A DNA stretch of 64,000 nt from Pararoseomonas baculiformis (GTDB lineage: Bacteria > Pseudomonadota > Alphaproteobacteria > Acetobacterales > Acetobacteraceae), in contig NZ_JAGIZB010000016.1 in NCBI RefSeq assembly GCF_017813395.1, positions 1 to 64,000 of the forward strand. The letters run 5' to 3'. Every line of letters begins with the position of its first letter. Within the stretch, counting starts at the first letter, position 1. Below are positions 7,566-14,298 of this stretch, in pieces. Position numbers and translations under genes: made by a program. A model generated the notes under the pieces. That model ran no database searches, had not been told where the DNA came from, and was given only the letters and a program-made list of their open reading frames with translations.

Positions 7566-8670
7566 GCTCGAAGCGCCTTGCGCTGAAGGGGGCCATCTCG
7601 GCCGGCAGCTCGCCGGCGACGATCATCGGGGCGAGGATCTCCGCATGCGCGCCGGCCAGCGTCACGCCCGAATGGCAATTGGCGGTGAAGGCGCCGGGAA
7701 AGCGCTCGGCCTGGTCGTAGATCGGCAGCCCATCCGGCGCCATCACGCGCAGCGCGGACCAGGCGCGGACGATGTTCAGCTCCGCGATCCAGGGAAAGGA
7801 CAGCACGGCGCGCCGCGCCATCGCGCGCATGATCTCCGGCGTCTGGGTCTGCGTGTCGAAGCCCGCCTCCTCCTTGCTGTCCCCGATCATCACGGAACCC
7901 TCCCCGGTCTGGCGGATGGTCGTGGTGGGCATGGGCAGCAGCGGGCGCGTGCGCTCCGTCACCAGGATCTGCCCGCGTTCGGGCCGCACGGGCGCGGCAA
8001 GGCCGAAGAGCGGCGCCAGGGCGGCATTGCCCAGCCCGGCCGCGAGCACGATGCGCGGCGCATGGTGACGCTGCCCGCCGGCCTCCACGGAAAAGTCGTG
8101 CGGCGCGGCGGTGCCCTCCGCAACCCCGGCATTCGGAAGATAGAGCCCGCCCGCCTCGCGGAAGGCCGTGTGCAGGGCGCGCAGGAGGTGAAGCGGGCTG
8201 GCATGGCCGTCATAGGGCGTCCAGCTCGCGCCCACCACGGAGCGGCCGATGCCCGGCATCCTCTCCGCCACCTCCGAATGGGTGAGCATGCGGTATTCGA
8301 AGCCGAAATTCCCGGCCTCGCGCTGCATCCGCGCCATGGTGGCGGCGCGCCGCTCCAGCTCATCCTCCGAGAGACAGAGATGAAGCCCGCCGGGCTGGTG
8401 CAGCCCCGTGCCGATGCCGGTGCGCGCCGAGAGATCCTCCGCCAGCCCCGGCCATGCCGCGGCCGAGCCGCGCGTCCATCGCTGGTAATGCGGTGCGCCC
8501 AGCCCCTTCGTCTGCACCCAGACCAGCCCGAAATTGCCCCGGCTGGCGCGGTGCGCCACATCGCCCTCGTCCAGCAGCACGGTGGAAAGCCCGCGCTTCT
8601 GCAGCCCATAGGCGATGGCGGTGCCGACCAGCCCGCCCCCCACCACGATGGCGTCCTGCGTCCTGCTCAT
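7546..8670 (-). CDS. FAD-dependent oxidoreductase, DadA/glycine oxidase-like catalytic subunit
   Basis: A 374-residue member of the DAO (PF01266) family, which oxidises amines or D-/imino acids with FAD. It starts MSRTQDAIVVGGGLVGTAIAYGLQKRG, the FAD-binding beta-alpha-beta unit, and ends with the family pattern MAPDGLPIYDQ and HSGVTLAGAHAEIL that closes the FAD site. First gene of the minus-strand operon with the iron-sulfur and NAD/FAD subunits and the PfkB kinase. By family this is the substrate-oxidising beta subunit. Candidates are D-hydroxyproline, an opine, sarcosine or another imino acid; sequence alone does not decide. The start was set at MSRTQD because upstream codons are low-complexity and lack the fold. 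Confidence 0.87.
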   Translation of the reverse strand: MSRTQDAIVVGGGLVGTAIAYGLQKRGLSTVLLDEGDVAHRASRGNFGLVWVQTKGLGAPHYQRWTRGSAAAWPGLAEDLSARTGIGTGLHQPGGLHLCLSEDELERRAATMARMQREAGNFGFEYRMLTHSEVAERMPGIGRSVVGASWTPYDGHASPLHLLRALHTAFREAGGLYLPNAGVAEGTAAPHDFSVEAGGQRHHAPRIVLAAGLGNAALAPLFGLAAPVRPERGQILVTERTRPLLPMPTTTIRQTGEGSVMIGDSKEEAGFDTQTQTPEIMRAMARRAVLSFPWIAELNIVRAWSALRVMAPDGLPIYDQAERFPGAFTANCHSGVTLAGAHAEILAPMIVAGELPAEMAPFSARRFEHVRNAA

Positions 8671-9000
8671 GCGCGCCGCTGTCCCATCAGCCCCGCCCGT
8701 GCCCCGCCTCACCACCCCATGCTAGGCCCGGCGCCGCCGCAGCGGGAGCCCGCGGCACGCCGGAATCGCGCCGCGCCGGCAGGAGGGCGGGGTTGACGCT
8801 CCGCCGGACCGGGGGGCAGGCTCCGCGCCGCGGCCGGGACATGACGGAGAGGCCACCGGCACACCCCACCGGCACACCCCACCGGCACACCCAGCCACCG
8901 CAGTGCTGAGTGCCCCATCCCCCGGTGCCGGGCCACCGGGCGCGGGCCTTCGCGCCGCTTTCCTTCCCGCCCTGCCCCAGCGCGCCTGACGAGCACAGCC
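8671..9000. other. 330-bp divergent intergenic region
   Basis: Spacer between the divergent dehydrogenase operon (minus) and the amidohydrolase operon (plus). It is GC-rich without a convincing -10/-35 pair. The only clear structure is a run of three perfect 13-bp direct repeats at 8853-8891. Regulatory sites for both operons should be here; none of a known family is evident. Confidence 0.6.
8853..8891. repeat. Three tandem copies of a 13-bp repeat
   Basis: The unit CCACCGGCACACC occurs three times head to tail with no mismatch, and a partial fourth (CCACCG) follows at 8895-8900. It lies 110-148 bp before the amidohydrolase start. It could be slippage-prone sequence or an iterated binding site for a regulator; far too short for a CRISPR array. 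Confidence 0.9.
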
Positions 9001-10239
9001 ATGACCATGATCCTCTTCCAGAACGCCACCCTGCTGGACGGCAGCGCCGACACCGCGCTTCCCGGCCATCATGTGCTCGTCGAGAACGGCGAGATCCGCG
9101 AGGTCTCCGACCGCCCGATCACCGCCGCCTCCGCCCGCGCCGTCGATTTGGCCGGCCGCACCCTGATGCCGGGGCTGATCGACTGCCATGTGCATGTGAT
9201 CGCCACCATGGCCGACCTGGGCGCGAACGCGGAGCTGCCGAACACCCTCGTCGCGCTTCGCTCGGCGAGGATCATGCGCGAGATGCTGATGCGCGGCTTC
9301 ACCACCGTGCGCGACCTGGGCGGCGCGGATCACGGCCTGGTCATGGCGATCGAGGAAGGAATGATCGAGGCCCCCCGCCTCGTCATCTGCGGCAAGGCGC
9401 TGTCCCAGACCGGCGGCCACACCGATTACCGCGGCCGCTTCCACCACCGGGACGTGGAGTATTACGGCGACAAGGCCGGCACGCTCGGCCGCGTGGTGGA
9501 TGGGGTGGATGCCGTCCGCCGCGTCGCGCGTGAGGAGATCAAGGCCGGCGCGCAGTTCATCAAGATCATGGCCAATGGCGGCGTTTCCTCCCCCACCGAT
9601 CCGATTGCCTTCCTCGGCTTCTCGAATGACGAGCTGCGCGCGGCGGTGGAGGAGGCGCGGAATGCCCAGACCTATGTTTCCGCCCATCTCTACACGGATG
9701 AGGCGATCCGCCGCGCCGTGGAATGCGGCGTGATCTCGGTGGAGCATGGCAACCTCATCACGCCGGAGACCGCGCGGCTGGTGAAGGAACGCGGCGCCTA
9801 TGTCGTACCCACCAACGTCACCTTCGACTACCTGGCGAAGGAGGGCGCCTCGCTCGGCCTTCCCCCCGCATCGGTCGAGAAGATCGAGGCGGTTCGGGGC
9901 CAGGGCATGGAGGCCCTGCAGATCCTGCGCGATGCCGGGGTGATGATGGCCTATGGCTCCGACCTGCTGGGCGAGATGCACCGCCACCAGTCCGACGAAT
10001 TCATCCTGCGCGGCCAGGTCCTGCCCGCCATGGAGGTCATCCGCTCCGCCACGGTGAACGCCGCGAAGGTTGTGCGCCAGGAAGGCAGGCTCGGCGTCAT
10101 CGCGCCCGGCGCCCATGCGGACCTGGTGGTGGTGGATGGCGACCCGCTCGCCGATCTCTCGCTCCTCACCGGCCAGGGCCGCCACATGCCCGCCATCCTG
10201 AAGGCCGGGCGCTTCGTGAAGAACGAGCTGAACGCCTGA
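9001..10239 (+). CDS. Metal-dependent amidohydrolase (prolidase/imidazolonepropionase-like)
   Basis: A 412-residue amidohydrolase-superfamily enzyme. The metal-binding HxH is in GLIDCHVHVIA (near residue 60). A candidate carboxylated lysine is in FIKIMANGG. Further histidine ligands occur in YVSAHLYTDEAI and SVEHGN, and the terminal catalytic Asp in YGSDLLGEMH. The C-terminal APGAHADLVVVDGDPL is the usual beta-sandwich closure. The family hydrolyses cyclic amides, Xaa-Pro dipeptides or related C-N bonds. It is divergent from the imino acid dehydrogenase operon and followed 19 bp later by a haloacid dehalogenase gene, so it probably releases or processes a nitrogen-containing substrate for that pathway. 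The exact substrate is unknown. Confidence 0.88.
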   Translation: MTMILFQNATLLDGSADTALPGHHVLVENGEIREVSDRPITAASARAVDLAGRTLMPGLIDCHVHVIATMADLGANAELPNTLVALRSARIMREMLMRGFTTVRDLGGADHGLVMAIEEGMIEAPRLVICGKALSQTGGHTDYRGRFHHRDVEYYGDKAGTLGRVVDGVDAVRRVAREEIKAGAQFIKIMANGGVSSPTDPIAFLGFSNDELRAAVEEARNAQTYVSAHLYTDEAIRRAVECGVISVEHGNLITPETARLVKERGAYVVPTNVTFDYLAKEGASLGLPPASVEKIEAVRGQGMEALQILRDAGVMMAYGSDLLGEMHRHQSDEFILRGQVLPAMEVIRSATVNAAKVVRQEGRLGVIAPGAHADLVVVDGDPLADLSLLTGQGRHMPAILKAGRFVKNELNA

Positions 10240-10258
10240 ACCAGAAGGAACCGGCCCC

Positions 10259-10984
10259 ATGCGCCTGTCCGATTTCAAGGCTCTCACCTTCGACTGCTAC
10301 GGCACGCTGATCGACTGGGAGAGCGGCATGGTCGCCGCGCTGCGCCCCCTGGCACAGCGCGTGGAGCGGCCGCTGACGCGGAACGAGATCCTGCAGGCCC
10401 ATGCGCGGCACGAATCCGCACAGCAGGCGCAGACACCGGCCAAGCCGTACCGGGACCTCCTGGCCATCGTGTACAAGCGGCTGGCGGAGGAATGGGGCGT
10501 GGTGGCCAGCCATGAGGAATGCGTGGCCTATGGCCGTTCGGTCCGCGACTGGCCGGCCTTCCCGGATTCCATGGAGGCGTTGCGCTACCTCAAGCGCTTC
10601 TACCGCCTCGTGATCCTCTCCAACGTGGACAACGAGACCTTTGCCTTCAGCAATGCGCGGCTGGGCGTGGACTTCGATGCCGTGGTCACGGCCGAGGATG
10701 CCGGGAACTACAAGCCCAGCCTCGTGAACTTCCACTACATGCTGGACCGGCTGGGCAGCATGGGGATCGCGAAGGGCGAGATCCTGCACACCGCCGAAAG
10801 CCTGTTCCATGACCACAAGCCGGCGAATGAGATGGGCCTCGCCAGCTGCTGGATCCATCGCCGCCACGCCGATGAGGGCTTCGGCGCCACCATGGATCCC
10901 GGCGGCCGCCCGCGCTTCGACTTCCGCTTCACCAGCATGGCCGAATTCGCCGCGGCCCATGCGGCGGAGCAGGCACAGGGCTGA
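10259..10984 (+). CDS. Haloacid dehalogenase, type II
   Basis: A 241-residue HAD-superfamily hydrolase. Motif I is LTFDCYGTLIDWE with the nucleophilic Asp near residue 12, motif II is VILSNVDNETF, and the Lys plus acidic motif occurs in VVTAEDAGNYKPS. Its length and the CYGTLIDWE signature fit (S)-2-haloacid dehalogenases and related phosphatases of the type II group. Nineteen bases after the amidohydrolase with a reasonable AAGGAA ribosome site, so the two are co-transcribed. A hydrolytic step on a small acid in the same catabolic route is likely, but a dehalogenation reaction should not be assumed without testing. Confidence 0.87.
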   Translation: MRLSDFKALTFDCYGTLIDWESGMVAALRPLAQRVERPLTRNEILQAHARHESAQQAQTPAKPYRDLLAIVYKRLAEEWGVVASHEECVAYGRSVRDWPAFPDSMEALRYLKRFYRLVILSNVDNETFAFSNARLGVDFDAVVTAEDAGNYKPSLVNFHYMLDRLGSMGIAKGEILHTAESLFHDHKPANEMGLASCWIHRRHADEGFGATMDPGGRPRFDFRFTSMAEFAAAHAAEQAQG

Positions 10985-10988
10985 GGCG

Positions 10989-11018
10989 GGACGAGGCGCC
11001 GGGAAAGGCGCCCCGTCC
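10989..11018. terminator. Hairpin between convergent genes
   Basis: GGACG-A-GGCGCC pairs with GGCGCC-C-CGTCC around a 6-nt loop GGGAAA, with one A/C mismatch. It sits between the ends of the dehalogenase (plus) and the Bug receptor (minus). No T run follows on either strand, so it is at best a weak bidirectional terminator or transcript stabiliser. Confidence 0.4.
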
Positions 11019-11026
11019 GGGCCGGA

Positions 11027-12049
11027 TCAATCCACCCGCGCGCCGGAGGCCCGCACGATCGCGGGCCAGCGCGCCGCCTCGGCCCGCACCAGCGCCGCGA
11101 ATTCCTCCCGGCTCCCCGTGGCCATCTCGAAGCCCTGGGCGCGCAGGTTGTCCGCCACCTCCGGCCGGGCCATGGCCGTGCGCGTCTCGGCATGCAGGCG
11201 GCCGAGGATGGGCTCGGGCGTGCCTGCCGGGGCCAGAAGGCCCTGCCAGGTTACCACCTCGAAGCCGGGATGGCCGCTCTCCGCCACGGTCGGCACATTC
11301 GGCAGGGCCGGGCTGCGGGCCGCACCCGTCACGGCCAGGGCACGGATCCGCCCCTCCCGGATGTACTCGATCGCGGCCGGCAGCGTGACGAGCAGGCTGT
11401 CGATATGCCCCGCCACCAGGTCCACCACGGCGGGCCCGCCGCCGCGATAGGGCACATGGGTGGTCTGGATCCCCAGGGCCTGGCCCAGCAGGATGCCGCC
11501 CAGATGGCCGATGCTGCCATTGCCCTGGCTGGCCAGCGTGGTGGCGCCCGCCGTCTCCAGCGCCAGGCGCCGGTACTCGCGCAGGCTCTTCGCCTCCAGC
11601 CCGTTCTTCACCACCAGCACCTGCGGCGCCCGCACCAGCTCCGCGATCGGGGCGAAGTCGCGCACGGGATCGAAGCCGATCTTCGCGTAGAGCGCGGGGT
11701 TGATGGTCAGCGGGTCGGAGCCGATCAGCAGGGTCAGCCCATCCGGCTTGGCGCGCGCCACCAGGTCGAAGGCGATGTTGCTGCCGGCACCCGTGTGGTT
11801 TTCCACCACCAGGGACTGGCCCAGCGGGCCGGTCAGCGCCTTGGCCACCGTGCGGCCCAGAATATCCAGGCTGCCGCCCGGCGCCACGGGCACGATCACG
11901 CGCAGCGAGCGGTCCGGCCAAGCTGCCTGGGCCGGGGCCTCGCCCTGGGCGAAGGCCGGGCGGGCGGCCGCGGGGCGAGCGCCGATGGCCAGGGGAAGGG
12001 GCGAAGCCGCCGCGAGGGCAAGCAGGCGGCGGCGGGAGAGGTCGCGCAT
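11027..12049 (-). CDS. Bug-family (TctC) tripartite tricarboxylate transporter substrate-binding protein
   Basis: A 340-residue periplasmic receptor. The N-terminus MRDLSRRRLLALAAASPLPL has a twin arginine followed by a hydrophobic stretch, so Tat or Sec export is possible. The mature protein has WPDRSLRVIVPVAPGGSLD, the first Bug ligand loop, and the later THVPYRGGGPAVVDLVAG and PNVPTVAESGHPGF segments typical of the family. Bug receptors bind carboxylates, amides and aromatic acids with high affinity; many exist without a linked TctAB permease, as here. Transcribed divergently from the Lrp-type regulator, 120 bp away, and convergent with the dehalogenase. Start chosen at the twin-arginine signal. 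Confidence 0.9.
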   Translation of the reverse strand: MRDLSRRRLLALAAASPLPLAIGARPAAARPAFAQGEAPAQAAWPDRSLRVIVPVAPGGSLDILGRTVAKALTGPLGQSLVVENHTGAGSNIAFDLVARAKPDGLTLLIGSDPLTINPALYAKIGFDPVRDFAPIAELVRAPQVLVVKNGLEAKSLREYRRLALETAGATTLASQGNGSIGHLGGILLGQALGIQTTHVPYRGGGPAVVDLVAGHIDSLLVTLPAAIEYIREGRIRALAVTGAARSPALPNVPTVAESGHPGFEVVTWQGLLAPAGTPEPILGRLHAETRTAMARPEVADNLRAQGFEMATGSREEFAALVRAEAARWPAIVRASGARVD

Positions 12050-12169
12050 GGGGCGGTCCAGAACGGGGATGAGGCAGTTGGAGATGGTTTTTCTCCACTC
12101 TCCCCGGTATGGACGCAACAGAAAGATTTTCCTGCTTTTCATGTCCAGAATCAGAGAAGGACTTGTCCC

Positions 12170-12640
12170 ATGCCGAGCCCCCCGGAGTTGGACAGCACGG
12201 ATCGGGCGATTCTCCGCCTGCTCCAGAAGGACGCCGCCCTCTCCCTCGCCGCCATCGCGGCCGAGGTCGGCCTCACCCCCACCCCCTGCTGGAAGCGCAT
12301 CCGCCGGATGGAAACCGCCGGCATCATCACCGGCCGGGTCACCCTGCTCGACCCCGCCAAGGTGGGCCTGCCCCTGTCCGTCTTCGTGGCCCTGGAGATC
12401 GGCGACCACTCCGCCGGCTGGATTGAGGCCTTCGCGAAAACCGTGTCGGAGATGCCGGAGGTGCTGGAATGCTGGCGCATGGGCGGAGACGTGGACTACC
12501 TCCTCCGCGTCGCCGTGGAGGACATGCCGGCCTACGACGCCTTCTACCGCCGCCTCACCGCCACCGTGCCCGGGCTGCGCAACGTCACCAGCCGCTTCGC
12601 GATGGAGCGGGTGAAGGCCAGCACGGCGCTGCCGATCTGA
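12170..12640 (+). CDS. Lrp/AsnC family transcriptional regulator
   Basis: A 156-residue regulator with the AsnC-type HTH at the N-terminus (LDSTDRAILRLLQKDAALS, then AEVGLTPTPCWKRIRRME) and a C-terminal RAM ligand-binding domain with the GGDVDYLLRVAVEDM motif. It opens with the usual LDxxDRxIL start. Lrp-type regulators respond to amino acids or related small molecules. It is divergent from the Bug receptor gene, so it probably controls that gene and itself through the 120-bp AT-richer spacer; the neighbouring amino or imino acid dehydrogenase and amidohydrolase operons are also plausible targets. Start chosen at ATGCCGAGC, matching the family N-terminus. Confidence 0.92.
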   Translation: MPSPPELDSTDRAILRLLQKDAALSLAAIAAEVGLTPTPCWKRIRRMETAGIITGRVTLLDPAKVGLPLSVFVALEIGDHSAGWIEAFAKTVSEMPEVLECWRMGGDVDYLLRVAVEDMPAYDAFYRRLTATVPGLRNVTSRFAMERVKASTALPI

Positions 12641-12676
12641 ACCCGCCGCCCCGGGGCCTTTTCCCTGGACAGCGCG

Positions 12677-13924
12677 TCAGCCGCCCAGGGCAGCAGCCCG
12701 CCCATGCGCGCCCTGCGCCTCCACCCGCCGCAGCAGCACCACCGTCCCCAGCACCGCCGCCCCCGAAAGCGCCGCCGCGATCCCGAACAGTGCCGGATAT
12801 CCCAGCAGGTCCGCGATCTTCCCAGAGGCAAGCGAGCCGAGGAGATAGACGATGAGCTGGGCACAGGAGAGCACGGTGAAATCCGTGCCCGGCTGCTCGG
12901 AGGACGAGACGGCCATGAACAGGCTGTAGAGCGCCACGATCTCCATGTAGCGGATCAGCGTCTGGAAGCCGGCGGCCCCGAAAAGCGGCCACATCCCCGT
13001 CACCATCCCCGCCGCATGCAGGGCGAAGAGCAGGAAGCACAGCGTCCGCAGCCCCCCGAGCAGGGACAGCGTGTGGGCCACGCCCTGGCGCTTCACCAGG
13101 AGCGCCGCGATGGCCGATCCACCCAGCCCCACCGTGGCGGCTGAGAGGCCGGAGATGTAGCCGATAATCTCCAGCGGAACCCCGGCATCCACCAGGTACG
13201 GCCCCTCCATCGCCTTCACCAGCCCTTCGCTGGCCCGGTAGATCAGCGCCACCCACAGGATGGCCCGCGCCTCCGGCCGACGCAGGAAGGCGCGCAGCGA
13301 AGGGCGCGGCGCTTCCCCCTGCCTGCCCGGTGGCGGTTCCCGCATGGCGAAGGCGGCCAACAGCGGCAGCACCGAGATGGCGGCCACCACCCCCAGCATC
13401 GCGTGCCAGCCGAAGTGGCGGTAGATCACCAGCCCCATCGTGCCGCCGATCACCACCCCCGCCGCGATGGACCCGCCCTGGATGGCGTTGCCGATGCCGC
13501 GATCCGCCTCGGGCAGGTGCTTCGCGGCATAGCCATCGGTCGCGATGTCCTGGGTGGAGATCAGCATCGAAGCGACGAAGCCGATCGAGACGATCCCCAC
13601 CACATCCGATGGCTGCACCAGCATCAGCGCCAGGATGCAGAGCACCGTGCCGCCCTGGGTGATCATCACCCATCCCGCACGATGGGCACGGGCGAAGGGC
13701 CGCACCCGGTCCACCCAGGGTGCCCAGAAGAACTTCAGCACCAGCGGCAGGAAGAGAATGCTGAAATAGCCGATGGCGGTGCGGGACACCCCGGCCTCCC
13801 GCATGATCGGCGGGATGGCGGCGACCAGCAGGTAGCTCGGGATGGCCTGCGCGACATAGAGCCCGGCCAGGACGGCGAAGAGGCGCATGCGCCCGGGGGC
13901 CGGGCCCTGCACAGCCGCGCTCAA
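12677..13924 (-). CDS. MFS transporter, RhtX/FptX-like candidate siderophore permease
   Basis: A 415-residue permease with about 12 hydrophobic segments. The N-terminal GLYVAQAIPSYLLVAAIPP and the LVLKFFWAPWVDR motif resemble the AmpG/RhtX/FptX group of single-protein importers. Because it forms an operon with a TonB-dependent receptor (their small partner overlaps it by four bases at 13921-13924), the siderophore importer RhtX/FptX assignment is preferred over muropeptide import; a different AmpG-like gene is present at 54.4 kb. It would move the ferric siderophore from periplasm to cytoplasm without an ABC system. Substrate unknown. Confidence 0.8.
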   Translation of the reverse strand: MSAAVQGPAPGRMRLFAVLAGLYVAQAIPSYLLVAAIPPIMREAGVSRTAIGYFSILFLPLVLKFFWAPWVDRVRPFARAHRAGWVMITQGGTVLCILALMLVQPSDVVGIVSIGFVASMLISTQDIATDGYAAKHLPEADRGIGNAIQGGSIAAGVVIGGTMGLVIYRHFGWHAMLGVVAAISVLPLLAAFAMREPPPGRQGEAPRPSLRAFLRRPEARAILWVALIYRASEGLVKAMEGPYLVDAGVPLEIIGYISGLSAATVGLGGSAIAALLVKRQGVAHTLSLLGGLRTLCFLLFALHAAGMVTGMWPLFGAAGFQTLIRYMEIVALYSLFMAVSSSEQPGTDFTVLSCAQLIVYLLGSLASGKIADLLGYPALFGIAAALSGAAVLGTVVLLRRVEAQGAHGRAAALGG

Positions 13925-14298
13925 GCCTGCCTTCCCGGGACATGCGGCGCGAGGAAGGCCTGCGCCTCCGCCTCATCCTCGAAGACCGCGACGGGGAAGG
14001 ACCAGAGCTTGCCGAACACCTGGGCCGAACGCGCGGGATCGCCGGGCCGCACGATCGCCAGCGCGCGGCAGGTCTCGTTCAGCCGCGCCCGTGTCGCCTT
14101 GAACCACAGCGCCTGGTTCCGGTCCGCCTCCGGGGAGAGCTTGCCGCGCGCGGCGAAGACGGTGATGAGGGCGAAGGGCACGGGCCACTGCGCGATCCGG
14201 TCGAGTGCGCGGAAATAATCCACCTCGTCGTCCGGCGCATCGGGCGGCCCGAAGCGCAGCGTGACGACGCCGTCCGGCGCCTCGTCCAGCACCACCAT
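13921..14298 (-). CDS. Small protein in the TonB receptor operon, possibly STAS/SpoIIAA-like
   Basis: A 125-residue cytoplasmic protein with no signal peptide. Its layout, an N-terminal strand VVTLRFGPPD, amphipathic helices, and a C-terminal FPVAVFEDEAEAQAFLAP, resembles SpoIIAA-like (STAS/SEC14) small proteins, but I cannot confirm a domain by eye. It starts 1 base before the TonB receptor stop region and its stop overlaps the permease start by four bases, so it is tightly coupled inside the uptake operon. Its conserved-looking placement suggests an accessory role in ferric-siderophore handling or regulation; that is inference from context. Confidence 0.6.
   Translation of the reverse strand: MVVLDEAPDGVVTLRFGPPDAPDDEVDYFRALDRIAQWPVPFALITVFAARGKLSPEADRNQALWFKATRARLNETCRALAIVRPGDPARSAQVFGKLWSFPVAVFEDEAEAQAFLAPHVPGRQA

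Noticed and set aside
5872-8670. Hydrogen cyanide synthase (HcnABC)
   Set aside because: The subunit set looks similar, but this family is dominated by amino and imino acid dehydrogenases, and the adjacent kinase and amidohydrolase fit catabolism. Nothing in the sequence specifies cyanide formation.
8853-8891. Tandem 13-bp repeats as a possible CRISPR array
   Set aside because: The units abut without spacers and are too short; no cas gene is near.
12677-13924. AmpG muropeptide permease
   Set aside because: The N-terminal motif is shared, but the operon with a TonB receptor favours a siderophore permease; the gene at 54.4 kb is the better AmpG candidate.
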